Below, in pieces: positions 24,414-35,682 of a stretch of DNA of 64,000 bases. This DNA comes from Imbricaverruca yamaguchii. Lineage: Eukaryota; Arthropoda; Thecostraca; Neoverrucidae. Where the stretch lies: assembly GCA_034440575.1 (NCBI GenBank), contig JAOTOL010001642.1, forward strand, positions 1,674,001 through 1,738,000, written 5' to 3'. Below the pieces are notes generated by a model, which was given only the letters and a program-made list of their open reading frames with translations, searched no databases and was not told where the DNA came from. Position 1 is the stretch's first letter, and each line of letters starts with the position of its first letter. The position numbers were made by a program, and so were the translations under genes.

Positions 24414-25659
24414 CCTACCGGACTCGGACTGCCAAGTGCTCACCATCTTCCGATCTTGAACATTATTAAGGGCCACTTCAAATTAACATATCACTGGATG
24501 GAGCTGGCAATGCCTTATATAAAAGCATACTCTTTGGAAACCTGCTGGGAGATGGTGCCATTTGGCAGCATAGGTCGCACAATTATGACTTCCAAATGTC
24601 GGATACATTTGGGGACCCTGGATACCTCTTGGAAAGCTTCGCTGTTCTGAAGGCATTTTTATCCTTGACGTACAATTTTGCGATTCTTTTATTATTGCTA
24701 AGTGCAAATTACTGTTCATTGGACGATCATTTAATCTCAAGAAGACATGCAAAACTTTGCCCATACCTTGAGCAACTGAACTAGTCATAGACCATGAGTC
24801 GGTTAAGGTAGTATTTTATATTCCATGGTAGATGCGTGCGTTGTTTCAAGCCAATGCAATGCGAAGAAACCTGCAGAGGTGGGATCTAAATATATAGGAT
24901 CCGCGACTGCGTGACCTCAACCGTCCAGTTCCGCCAGGGGGCAGGTGCACCGGCCGCTGATTGGTCCTCGCACGTGACGTCATCGGGCCTGGCCGCCACG
25001 CTGATCCGTCGACGGATTCAGGATGAGACTAGAATAAATTTGCGAAGCGTGTGTGAGGCGTAGGACGGGTCACTTTGTTGCCGCATATCCTACAAAATAT
25101 AACAGAAGCTAACTAATAATTCAACCTCAGACCAGATCTAGTATATTAACCAAAATGTATCACCATAAGTTGTCAGTTTACAACATGCTATAAATCAGAC
25201 AAGTTTGAAATACATCACCTGATCTTTAAGAAACTAGGAAGCACAAATGTGTTGAAAGCTTTATTTCTTTGAAATAATCCAGCGTAGTAGTCTGTCATAA
25301 ACAGGTCGCACTTTTTCACATGTATATAAATTGACGTAGGAAATGCTTTCCAAGTCTCAGACTCTTTTAGCCATTCGGTTCTCTTGACTGGAGGAACAAA
25401 GAGGTTTGGATAGGGGGGATAATGACCCTGGTGCTTGCGCGCGTTTTTCTATCAGGAATGTCCGAATGCTTGCTGGAATACATTTATGAATGTCCAAACA
25501 AGCAAAGCTTCTTGGCAAAACTCCAGACCCGATCCCGGAATTCCTGTCCGGCGGCAGAATTTCGGCCGCGAGGTTAACGTGCCGTCAATGCACCGACACG
25601 ACCCTCACATTGCCTTGCCCCCGGCCTTATCGGCCCAGTTGCCAACTGACCTCTCTCAG
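24414..25659. other. unc-13 intron
   Basis: No exon supported. The only notable part is a GC-rich stretch at 24900-25020 with a CCAAT-type ATTGG, an E-box and a CRE, described separately. Confidence 0.45.
24959..24984. promoter_or_regulatory. ATTGG, E-box and CRE cluster
   Basis: Within 26 bp there is ATTGG (inverted CCAAT), CACGTG at 24971-24976 and TGACGTCA at 24975-24982, the last two overlapping by two bases. The surrounding 120 bp is GC-rich. The cluster looks like a compact promoter or enhancer core, but no transcription start or exon is evident next to it. Confidence 0.4.
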
Positions 25660-25768
25660 CCGGGTGCTAAATGGGAGCTCGTGGAGCGCCCCGAACACCA
25701 TTTTGCCATCACAGAGTGGACCAATGCAATCCGGCGCTTTTATGATCTGAGCTGTCGGGGCGGCAAAG
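25660..25768 (+). CDS. Candidate exon of unknown identity
   Basis: A 109-bp segment between an acceptor-like CAACTGACCTCTCTCAG and a donor-like AAAG|GTATAT. It encodes PGAKWELVERPEHHFAITEW followed by TNAIRRFYDLSCRGG, which reads like protein and sits in a frame open from 25435. I do not recognise the family. The phases (0 in, 1 out) do not fit an exon inserted between the unc-13 exons at 14608 and 32333 (which need 1 in, 1 out). It could belong to a nested gene, a decayed element, or be chance. Confidence 0.25.
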
Positions 25769-28700
25769 GTATATATAAGTGCAATATATTGTAAATCAAT
25801 TTACTGAATCACTTATAATGCAATCATGTTGCGAAAGGTGGTCATTGTTCACAGCAAATATGATTCCACAGACATGCTATTTTGATAGGTTAAATCCGAA
25901 ACTCTGCCGGAGAGGCTTTACGAAAAAGAAGTATACATGTTAATCATAGCTTGTTGGCTACACCCTGCCTCCAGCAGTGAATGACGATTTTTTAAAGACA
26001 ATCGTAATGCGACAGAATAGCTTATTCTACCCAATGTACCAATTTGACCAATACAGCCCAGATCCTCTTGGCTGAACTGCCGGCTAGCCTTCCCAGGCTA
26101 AACAACGAAAGCCTTGCGAAACGGTACTATATGCGCCACCATATATAAGACTGACGGGTCAAACACTGTGCATGCAGCTCTCTGAATTATGCGAATAACA
26201 GTAGCGGTAATCAAATGGCTACTAATAATAATGCTAATATCAATTAGAATAGTGGTAATCATACCAATAATGCAAATAATGATATGAATACAGGTAAGAA
26301 TAGTCATGACAATAATAGTGAGAATATAAAATGATTAGTTATTATTAACCGCATTAGTACCATTATTCACACCATCATCGTAAACAACAATAAGAATGAA
26401 AGATAACGAACAATGGCGCGCCGGAAATATCGCAAGTTTCGTTGCGATATTTATGAAATATCGCGTGAATGTTTATGAATATTCATATTCATAAATATTC
26501 ATACATTTATGAAGGAGGAATCGGGCCAGGCTTGCTTTCTCGCTAAAAATGCAGCAACATTTTTTTGAAAACATTCCAGAGTCCACTTCCACTTACTTCC
26601 CTGCTTTTCTTTTTCACTGTTCTTGCTACTTCGTTTTGCTAGTTTCAGTCTAAAAATAAAATAAAAAATAAAAAGGAAAAGGAAAGAGTGAAAAGGAATA
26701 GCAGGTCATTGAGAAACAGGCATTCCAAAAATTTCCTTGTTGAATTCCTGGGATTAAAATTGGAAGAATCCTTGTTGAATGCCCGAAGACCAGCCAGATC
26801 CGAACCCTCTCTACAATTATATTTGCAACATGTTGAAAACTCTGTGCCAATGCCGCGCCCATACGCTTGCTTTACTATGGCACAAATACATACATATGTC
26901 TCTTGTGGAATTTTATATTATTTAATTGTTTTGTTCACTATTCGTATTCTCCAGGGGCGGTAGAAAATGCAGACTTTCCTAACAGCCTGGCCAGTCGCTC
27001 ACAGTGCGAAATAAGTCTATCGTCGGTAGGCATATGTCGTCGCGAACGACGGCTCCATGCCCAACAGCTGTATTGCTTTTGTGTTGTGCGTCGGGGCGAC
27101 TGCCAATACAGCATCCTGGCCCTCTATCTCCTCGTGATAGCAATATTGTGGGTGATGGGGGAAACGCGAGCAGCATGTCGATGCATGTAACAGCTGTCAC
27201 TTTGCGTTCCGATGATGGCGATCATGATGGTGGTGGTGGTGGTGGTAGCGATCATGATGGTGGTGGCGGTGGTGGTAGTGGTGCTTGGTTTCCTTTACGA
27301 TGCATCCGACTGCTGGGTCATATAGCGTCGGCAACTACCCACACCGGTTGCTCGCAGCTGGACTCGGTAATAGCGCCGGTCGTGGATGCGTTCCGGTGTT
27401 CTTGCTCCTGGGCAAAATGCATGGAATGTCCCGACCCCCACCGCTGCGGCGCCACCGCCGGCTGGTCCAATCGGCCCGGACGGCCGCCACGTGTCGCGCG
27501 TGACTACTGCGCGCCGCCACCGCCTCGGCGACGTCACGCGCCAGCCGCTGTGACGTCACACGTCCGGTCGCCACCGACGGCGTGTGTCGTGACCGGCGGG
27601 CGCTAAAATTAGACGCGGCGCCGCTGACGGTCCCCACGGCCCGACCGACGTGTAATTGCGCCGGTGGCGCCCGGCCGACCGTCCACGTGTGGCACAAGGT
27701 GGACAGGGGCACTGCCGCGGCGGGGGCCGGAGCATATTAAAGCACGGGGGCCTTCCCTGTGAGTGGGCGCACGTCGCACTGCCGCCACGTTGGCGCCGCA
27801 TGGCGACTGGCTGTCGCCGTACCTGGGCCACACTACTGCCACACTACCGCCACACCGCCATTCAGAGGCGCAGTCAAGGCAAGGGGAAGGGGCGGCGACC
27901 CACATTGACCAAATAAATACACCAGATCAAGTAAGACTTTTGGGGATTTACACCACACAAAACAAGACATTTTCGGCGCGCATCGCGCGTCTTAAGAGGT
28001 ATGCATGTTTTGGATCTTCCATTGGGTTGGAGCCGCTCTCAGGAAATCCTTAGTTGCGCCCTTGTTGCCGGTGCATGCTACCTCGACACTCAGGTCTTAA
28101 CTCCTTACCTTTCCATTCCACATCACTGTACATTGTCGGAGCTGAGGCAGGCCAAGATCTCCCTTGAACTTGCTTTTTAAAAGCTGAAGTCGCTCCTGAG
28201 TGCAGTGAAGTGAATGCAGTGCACCGCGTCCCCCATCTCAACAACTTTATTTCGGCCAAGGGCGTTCTCTGAGTGGAAAATGCGCCCATGCGAAATACTC
28301 GGATTACGCCCTTCCTCCCATCCTTGCGCAACAAATTTTCAGCAGAAGGCGGTCTTTCGGTAAAATGACGCCCTCTCAAAATCGCGCCTCCTTCACGTGG
28401 GCGGAACTCGATCAATCAGTGATGCAGGATATGTAAATTATCCTGAATAATCGGTAATTGAACCACTATGACGTAGTACCGTGCACGATTATGTATTGCC
28501 GGACATCATGAAGTAATACCGGACGCAGTTATATACTAAAGAATACCACACTAGCGTGAGCAACCTGTGATTCTGATGAGTCAGCCATGCTTGGCACTGT
28601 CAAAACACCTTGGAACAGCCGGAACCATACATTGATATACTTATTGTACTTTAACGTAAATTTAGATATCACCACAAACGAAACCACAGTAAAGGTTCAA

Positions 28701-29347
28701 TCACTTCAAAATGTAAAATTTCAAACCTTAATAACATATTATTATTTGTCAAAGACAGACCTTCCTCCCACACGTCCAAGGATCAAGCGGAACGGATTAC
28801 GAGCGCGACGGTGTTTACGAATATACTTGGGCATAACTCGTCAGGTTGCCAATGTGGAGAAATTCTGGCATCGTGTGCTAACTGCCCCTCTGCACCGAAC
28901 GAATCTCCCCCGCCTCATCTGTAAATACCCCGAGAAAATTATCTCCTCTTCCAGCCGGACCCATTATTTTCTCATCGAGGTGAATCCATGCACAATGGAT
29001 GAGAATGCTCAAAGATTGATCGAAGCGCCCTGAAGCCCATATTTACAACGGAACCCACTCACGGTAAAACATTGTTGCAGGTTGGTTACCCGCGCTGACT
29101 AGAAAACCGCCCAGATATCAAGTTTTCTTCAACGTATAATGCATGGAATAAACTTACATGCTTGCTTGCTTGGAATGCATCCTGTTGCATACTATGATTT
29201 AATACGAATGCAATTAAACAAACACATAGGTAAAAGCACCGACGTGTCTTTCTTGTGGAGAGATGTGCCTAATCCATCGACTAGATGCATCAATTTCGTT
29301 GCAAGGACCTGTCGCCTGCTTGCACTACCGGGATCATGTGTCACCAG
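25769..29347. other. unc-13 intron
   Basis: No exon supported. The part at 26200-26340 is a degenerate AAT-rich tract. At 26431-26512 are AT-rich palindromes, including GCGATATTTATGAAATATCGC-type pairing. A (GGT)n tract lies at 27223-27281. The segment 27400-27870 is strongly CpG-rich, with a TGACGTCA at 27551-27558. Confidence 0.45.
27223..27281 (+). repeat. (GGT)n tract
   Basis: Two blocks of GGTGGTGGT flanking GATCATGATGGTGG. Purely low complexity. Confidence 0.85.
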
Positions 29348-29512
29348 CGTTGAAAGAACTAGGACGGCACAAATTGGAGGACTTCATATCCGAGGAAGAT
29401 GCTCAATCAGTTTTCAAAACCATGAATAATTTCACTGGTTCAGAACTCATTCGCGGCCAACTGAACCGTCGCTCAACTGTGTCGCAACGGAGCACCAGGG
29501 CCACGGCTAACG
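29348..29512 (+). CDS. Candidate cassette exon, symmetric phase 1
   Basis: A 165-bp segment in a long open frame encoding LKELGRHKLEDFISEEDAQS, then VFKTMNNFTGSELIRGQ and NRRSTVSQRSTRATAN. The downstream end has a good donor, AACG|GTGAGC at 29513. The upstream acceptor GTGTCACCAG at 29347 is moderate, and the frame is also open upstream to 29263, so the start could lie earlier. With the chosen start both ends are phase 1, which would let it be inserted between the unc-13 exons at 14608 and 32333 without a frameshift. The amphipathic, charged composition looks coding, but I do not recognise it in known UNC-13 proteins; it may belong to a nested gene. Confidence 0.35.
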
Positions 29513-29524
29513 GTGAGCTCTAGG

Positions 29525-29600
29525 TTATTTCGTTATTATTATTATTTATTATCATTATTACTATTATATTATTATTATTATTATATTATTATATATAGTT
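29525..29600. repeat. (ATT)n microsatellite
   Basis: Interrupted ATT/TTA trinucleotide run ending in a short TATATA tract. Confidence 0.9.
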
Positions 29601-31354
29601 ATTCCGATGCCGCACATAATTCGCAAACCGATTCTTCATACCGGGAGTTAGCTGGACGTGGACCAATCTGACTCCAGGTGTGGTGAACTCAGGTGGATAA
29701 AATGTCTTCAGACGGAGGCTTTCGCTCACGCTACGCATGTCCGAGCCCTAACTTCTGGCCTCCGGAAGATCGCTTACATCAACACTGTAATGCCACTCGT
29801 TATCGTGCAAGCTCGTGATGATGACTTGTGCTGCACATTAGTGCACTACTGTAACGGAAACTTAAAAAAAACCTACTCGGGAGGATCGAAATACAATGAA
29901 TAATGTTCCGAAAACTTGCAAATATTTCCTCTTTTGCAACCATCGTGGTTTAAAACCAGAAGTATTTTTTTTAAGGCAAGCATAATACCACCAGGCGGCA
30001 ACCGAGGCTTGCCTGATTTGGTGCCAAGGAAACCAAATGTGCACCTGATTTAATATCCAGTGAAAAGCATTAACTGGCCGGCTGAACTACGCAGGAGAAT
30101 ACATGATTTCCAACAGGTATAGCACCCTTTGCGAATGATTGCGTGTATGTAGGTAGGGAGGGGGAGGACACTGAGTTCACTGATGTATAAATACGGCTAT
30201 CGGATTACTGAAGGCTCTCGCTGCGTTGCTCGAGGAAATATGTGTTCCCTTAGTCGGAAGGCCGGAAAGCAGGACGTGCTCTGGACATCCCATACTAAAC
30301 TTTTAGGACACAGCCAAACACTTGGGTGAGTGGGGAAGTATTTTTATTCCTTGATGAAATTGCCAACGGGCATATTTCATTCATGAGCGAAGTCGTCACG
30401 ATAAAATTAAATCAACTTTTCCGACGTCAGCAATGCCAACTGACTGCAAGCTGGCTGACCGCAAGCCACGCCAGCAGTGTGCACCGGGACCAACGGTGGG
30501 AGGGCCGGCTCAGTGACGAAGCACGGAATTACTCGGGTGGGGGAATTAATGGAGACGCCAAGTTGGGCCCGATTCGTTGGCGTCATCAAGAATCTTTCTC
30601 GACAGGCTGATGGAGGTGCCGATTTAAGACCGTTTCAATATTTTATGTTTCGAAGGATGAGGTGCTGATTCATAGGTGTCAGCAAGGAGTGTTATGTGTG
30701 TTGAGGTGCTGATTTCTCGATGTCATGGAGGATTTTAAGGATGGTGGAGGTGCGGGTTCAGCTACGTTACCAGGAAACTGTGCTGAAGTAGGAAACGAGG
30801 GATGTAAGTGGTGGATCCAGGGACACTTCCAGATGCTGCAGGTGGCATTTCGAAATTTTGTTTGACGGATTAGGAGTGACCGACTTAGAAGGCACCATCG
30901 GGGATTTGCATCGGAGTAGTGATGGCAGTGTCGATTCAGGTCGGTTTCAAAGATTTTGTGTGACGAGGGATGAGATGTCGATTCACGGGCTTAACCAGAG
31001 GTTGTCTCGAATGTGTGATGAAGGTTCCTCCACACACTACGTCATATTAATGCACGGCGCCATATTGGTTAGTCTACAAACTCACAATGAATTGGCAGCT
31101 CACTCACAATACATAGATACATTGCAATGAGTCTATTTATTGAATGTCAACCAATAATGGCTCTAATTATGGGTCTCAGCCAATGCATTGGTTGAGAGAT
31201 AAAATTTATTGTAACATATATTCCAGCGAAACTACTCATTTTACGTTCTTTACCTCCTTTTACATGCCTAACGTCACTCCTACATCCATTAACCCTCGCC
31301 ATCTTCATGTGTCTTTTCCCGCACCCTTCATGTTTTCAGCTAACAGTAAAAAAA
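29601..31354. other. unc-13 intron, nothing recognised
   Basis: No exon or transposon protein was recognised. Between 30600 and 31010 are loose GGAGGTGC/GATTC repeats (for example GGAGGTGCCGATT, GGAGGTGCGGGTT) suggesting an old degenerate tandem array. Confidence 0.4.
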
Positions 31355-31870
31355 AAACGTCGGCGGCAACGTGCCGAAATTTGCCATACCTTTTCTCACA
31401 TCAATTTATAATGATGTGTTAAAATTTGGCCAAAATTTTGAGGCAGGTCATCCACGGCCAAGGAGTTAGTCAAGGTCAAATGAGATAACCTCCAAGAAGT
31501 TCAAACAGTCCTCACGCCTTAACGGGCAATTATATTTGAATGATGCTTCAACGTATACCTATTTTGAAGGACACAACAAAACGAATCGGAGGAATTTTGG
31601 AATTTTTGAGTTTTTATGACTTACTTGCTTCGCATATTTGTTCAGGAGTGCTAAAATCGAAGAGTCTGCCTAAAGAAAACACTCTGTGTGAGGCTAAGCA
31701 TACTTCAAACAACATTCATCGGTGCCCTTTACCGACCCAAAAGAATCAGAAATGGAAAGGTAATTTTTTTCTTCAAATTTGAACGGGCAAAAAACTGTTG
31801 TGCGGGAAAACATTTTGTGACCATGATCTTCCTCCTTTTCTGATTCCAAAGAAGTTCCTATGCACAGCCA
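31355..31870 (+). repeat. Diverged copy of the 39.3-kb TIR element
   Basis: Shares several ordered blocks with 39385-39900: CCAAATTT-GCATACCTTTT-like, AAGGAGTTAGTCAAGGTCA, AAGTTCAA-CAGTCCTCACGC, and near the end CTTTTCTGATTCCAAAGAAG. Overall similarity is low to moderate with many indels. Terminal inverted repeats were not found here, so it is a fragment. Confidence 0.65.
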
Positions 31871-32332
31871 CACATCCAGCGACGACCACCTATGTACAGA
31901 CACACCTACAGCGGCGGCCACCTACGTACGGACACACCTTCAGCGACAGCCATCTACGGCTAGTCCCCTCTCCAGAAAATCCGTTACTTAGAAGTTATAC
32001 CCGGGTCATCATACTTTAACCATGTACATATTGTGGCGGACTGCCCAACTGCATGCTTATCGTAGCGTGGCGCAACACTGTTGTGTTTTGGTTGTGCACT
32101 CGCCATTCTGGCCGTTGATCTTCGTCATATCAACGGTGATCTCTACTTCCTGTATCTCTTACCACTGCCTCTTTAACTGGATGTGTGACTTCTTAACCTT
32201 GAATATACACTGGCACATACACAGCGATTCGCATTCCAACCGTTGACCGCTGGCTGGCTTCGGATTGTCCTCAGTCCATGACCGGCGATCGTGAGCCATT
32301 GACCGGCACCCACCTGCGCACCCTTGCCGCAG
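31871..32332. other. unc-13 intron end
   Basis: No exon before 32333. Two 33-34-bp related units (ACCACCTATGTACAGACACAC and GCCACCTACGTACGGACACAC) lie at 31880-31945. Just before the acceptor there are three loose copies of a TTGACCGG-like word. Confidence 0.45.
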
Positions 32333-32627
32333 CTGGCGTCTCAGAGGACAGCGACTACACCAGCGACATCGGCTTCCCAGTCGGCCAGAACCCCAACTCG
32401 TCGGCGTCGCAGTACCTGGGCGCGGCCAACAACCTGAGTGTCGCCCAGGGATACTCTCCCCATCAGCTGTCGCCCGGCTACGGCGTGCGCGCCTACCAGA
32501 ACGCCCTGTCGCCCGGCTACCCAAATGCCGGTTACCCCGGCCACCAAGAGGTGTCGCCAAGAGCGGACTGGCCCGAGGACGGGCTCTTCTACAACAGTCG
32601 GCCAAACGGGATGGCGGCCTCGACCAG
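32333..32627 (+). CDS. unc-13: unc-13 exon, EDSDYTSD linker
   Basis: A 295-bp exon. After two bases completing a split codon it encodes GVSEDSDYTSDIGFPVGQ, then NPNSSASQ and a Tyr/Pro-rich stretch with SPGYGVRAY and SPGYPNAGY repeats, ending FYNSRPNGMAAST. UNC-13 proteins carry a conserved EDSDYTSD-xxPVGQ-PNSSASQF segment in the disordered linker between C2A and C1, so the match is specific. The acceptor is CACCCTTGCCGCAG and the donor CAG|GTGGGT at 32628. Phase 1 at the start matches the end of exon 14608-14742. The exon ends in phase 2. The linker's exact role is not known from sequence. Confidence 0.87.
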
Positions 32628-32887
32628 GTGGGTGGGCTCCCGGGCTGTTTCGCGCCATGCTCCGTGACTATATTCACTTCCCACACACCGATACGGATAT
32701 AACAGGGCGGCGGTACACGAGAAGATCCCAACGGGTTAGTTGAAGGAGGCAGCATAAAAGTCGCAAAAGAATCACGTGGCCCTAATATCGCGCCCAACTG
32801 GCAACTTAACGGCTTGTTTCGTCACACAGTCGGTGCGTGACGCTTCGTGGTTCAGTGCATGCGTATTAATGTTCGGCTGGGCATTAA
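32628..32887. other. unc-13 intron start
   Basis: Begins with donor GTGGGT; otherwise nothing recognised. Confidence 0.5.
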
Positions 32888-33144
32888 TTAGGCATTGCGT
32901 GAAAATAAATATCCGACCTTCAATATGCCAGGAGGTGCTGAGTTTACATCAAAAGTAACGTTAGGGATTATACTATATTACTCAACGTTTCGGCCAGGGG
33001 CCATCATCAGGAGCATCATCATCCTGATGGCCCCTGGCCGAAATGTTTAGTAATATAGTATAATCCCTAGCGTTACTTTTTTATGTAAACTCAGCACCTC
33101 TTGGTATATTGAAGGTCGGATACTTCTTTTAACGCAATGTCTAA
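32888..33144. repeat. 257-bp foldback (inverted repeat)
   Basis: Two arms of about 120 bp are inverted copies with roughly 90 percent identity. Examples are ATCCGACCTTCAATATGCCA on the left against its complement at 33101-33122, and GGATTATACTATATTACT with its complement near 33045-33065. The centre is a CATCATCAGGAGCATCATCA-type spacer. Both arms end in a GGCCAGGGGCC stem flanked by TTTCGGCC, so on the minus strand the left arm reads CTGATGATGGCCCCTGGCC followed by GAAAC. The whole can form one long hairpin. It could be a foldback/MITE element or a tail-to-tail pair of short retroelement ends. Confidence 0.9.
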
Positions 33145-33913
33145 AACCCAGGAGCACTTAAGAGCCATTCCTCGTTGTATTAATTAGGCATATATATTTC
33201 AATTTTACCGTCAAAAATCGAGATACGATATACATGTCCGCGGCCAACATGTTTATGCAGTTGCATAATGCGGATCTTGTTGTTTGTAATGATAAACGAC
33301 CCAGCACAAGCCAGAACCTGAAGGGAATTGGTGGCATGTGCACCTTATATGCCGTGCACCTATAGCATGCAATTAACATGGGAAATGAAGGTTTTGCTAC
33401 AATGGAACATAGTATACTTAGGATGGAAATAATCTTCTTATGATGTGCTGTTTTCAACTAATATGTCTTGATTTGAGCACATTGTGCTGGGTTGTATACC
33501 CTAGTAAGCCATACGAGGCACCGTGCAGAGGCATGCTGAGACAATAAGCAAACCGTTTCTTTCTAGCCTACGTTCTAATTGAATATCAATTTATGGCTCG
33601 CTACCATTTAGGGTTAATCCAGCATGCCTAGATGAATTGCTTCGGATGGGATGAAGTTCTCCTATTTGGCCAATTTTCTTGTAGACCGACATAGAGTTAA
33701 AATATCGATCATCAGTTAATTACGTTTAGTTGAGTGCATGATGTCCTCAGTAGTAACATTTGGACTAATGTTACTGCTCAATGATAGTTAGGACTTAAGA
33801 AAATTACAATAATGCATCTGGCTTCGAGCATTCCGGAGGGGGAGGAGCTCCATTTTTCATCTCCGTGCATCCGCCAGTCACCGCAGGTCCTGCAGTGATA
33901 CCCTGCTCAGACA
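33145..33913. other. unc-13 intron, AT-rich, nothing recognised
   Basis: No exon, RNA or repeat was recognised. Confidence 0.45.
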
Positions 33914-33965
33914 GGGGCGGGGATGGCCGAGTGGTTGAAGGCGGTGAGCGCTGGATACTTGCACT
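33914..33965 (+). mobile_element. tRNA-like SINE head fragment
   Basis: GGGATGGCCGAGTGGTTGAA is a Ser/Leu-tRNA-like 5' end with an A-box (TGGCCGAGTGG). The same head appears at 56021-56092 on the minus strand, so it is a repeat rather than a tRNA gene. No good B-box is found at the proper distance. Confidence 0.5.
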
Positions 33966-34104
33966 CTCTATGGCACCGATAGCGCAGCTGATGAATGCGG
34001 CACACGGGCGGCTCGACCTGTCACCACCGCGCCAGCGGGCTGCCTCACCGACTGGCCGGTCCCAGATGGAGTGGTCTCGCCATCTGATCGATGCCCACGG
34101 CTGT

Positions 34105-34449
34105 CTCACGTGGAGTGCCCGTCCCCAGCCCGCAGGGACACCACGGACGGACCGGCACTGGCCCTGCCGCCGACTCACGTGGAGTGCCCGTCCCCAGCCC
34201 GCAGGGACACCACGGACGGACCGGCACCGGCCCCGCCGCCGACTCACGTGGAGTCCCCGTCCCCAGCCCGCAGGGACACCACGGACGGACCGGCACCGGC
34301 CCCGCCGCCGACTCACGTGGAGTGCCCGTCCCCAGCCCGCAGGGACACCACGGACGGACCGGCACCGGCCCCGCCGCCGACTCACGTGGAGTGCCCGTCC
34401 CCAGCCCGCAGGGACACCACGGACGGACCGGCACCGGCCCCGCCGCCAC
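34105..34449 (+). repeat. 69-bp array of repeated 3' splice sites, 5 copies
   Basis: Five 69-bp copies beginning CTCACGTGGAGTGCCCGTCC, each followed by CCAGCCCGCAG, an acceptor-like sequence, and GGACACCACGGAC. CAG ends fall at 34135, 34204, 34273, 34342 and 34411. The unit is 23 codons and all three plus-strand frames stay open through the array. After the last copy unique sequence leads to a strong donor, ACG|GTGAGT at 34467. The upstream copy is slightly diverged (ACTGGCCCTG), the others nearly identical. Confidence 0.95.
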
Positions 34450-34466
34450 ACCCTTCACCCGCAACG
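34412..34466 (+). CDS. unc-13: Candidate unc-13 linker exon, minimal form
   Basis: From the last array acceptor to the GTGAGT donor is 55 bp. Taken in phase 2 to follow exon 32333-32627 it encodes RDTTDGPAPAPPPHPSPAT, ending in phase 0. Using the upstream acceptors of the array would add 23 residues per unit in the same open frame. The low-complexity Pro/Ala composition suits the disordered linker, but there is no conserved motif; the case rests on the strong donor, the acceptor and the compatible phases. It could instead be intronic. Confidence 0.4.
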
Positions 34467-35682
34467 GTGAGTCACTGTAGGTCACCACAACGATAAGGTA
34501 TGAACGATCGCCGCGATCGTGTGCTGCGACTTCTCACAGCAGTTATGAGTCACAGTCCGCCATCAGAGCGATAAGTTGGAGCCGCCTACCACCGTGCTCG
34601 TTAGTTAGAGATAAGGGATGAGTTGCAGCCGCCTGCCGTGGTGGTGAGCTAGAGGTAAGCGATGAGTTGCAGCCGCCTACTGTGGTGGTGAGTTACAGTC
34701 ATCATTTGCGGTGACGAGCCGGCTAGTGCAGCGGTAGGAAGAGCAATGATCACAGCTATTCGTTGGGGCGATGTGCTCGTTGAAGCAAGCCACTTTGTCC
34801 CAACTGGCGTTCAATTGAACTTGCAGTCACTTTCTGTGGTTCGTGGGTGAAATAGAGCGGCAGTGCTGGCATCACTGTGCGTCTTCATTCTACGTCTGGC
34901 TGCCTCAAATATGTGTGAGAACACTTCATTCTTCTTGAATTTAGCAAAGCTGTCCAGAAAGCCGCTCCACGGAAGAGTTGCATGTGTCATACACAGACAT
35001 TTGGTATGAAATGTTACCAGCCTACTGCTGCTGCTTGAACAACCGCGGCATATTGTGTCGCAGTGATGTACGCAGTATAGTGGTGTGGGTCGCTTCCGGA
35101 CGTTGAACCTCGTACATTCGAATCGAACACACATTTTCCTGCCCCTGAATAAACACGAAGGTATTCGGAATGATTAAACACTTTAACTTAACTTGAGCTT
35201 ACCACTTTGCTTTGACCTAAGCACAGTACTTACGTCCAGAAAGTGGTAATGCTGTCTGGGCTATTTGCGTGTTCGGCTTAGCTCGAATTACGCCGCGCGC
35301 CCGTTATGCAGTGACGTGCTTGGAAGTTCAATGTCCATGGGGCGGGCGTCTCAACCGTTTAACTTTGATCTTATTAAGGTGAAGTACACAACAGAATACT
35401 TCTACTTTGACTCCAAGATAAAACATTACGCTTCCAATTTTGCACACATCGATGTAAAATTGGGTACATGATAGACAAATGGAATACGAATTGTTCCGAA
35501 TGGCATCGCGAACATCTTCTTGAAGCAAATATCCAAATACAACGGATGTTAGCTGTGTGAATTTGGCTGAGATGGGTTTCTGCAGCGGTATTCGTGAAGC
35601 CCAATGGCTTCACGAATGTGTTGATTGGAATCATGGAATCAGACATGGAATGTGTTCATTGGAATCCACCTCATTTGCCCCA
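34467..35682. other. Intron with short loose repeats
   Basis: At 34570-34700 there are three loose copies of a GAGTTGCAGCCGCCTACC-type unit of about 50 bp. A 12-bp hairpin lies at 35590-35617. No exon was seen. Confidence 0.45.
35590..35617. other. 12-bp perfect hairpin, CAAT loop
   Basis: ATTCGTGAAGCC and its exact complement are separated by CAAT. There is no downstream T run and no obvious context for a terminator or RNA. Confidence 0.75.

Noticed and set aside
33804..34451. Minus-strand open frame of 215 codons
   Set aside because: Antisense reading of the 69-bp array; all frames are open because the unit has few stop-like words.
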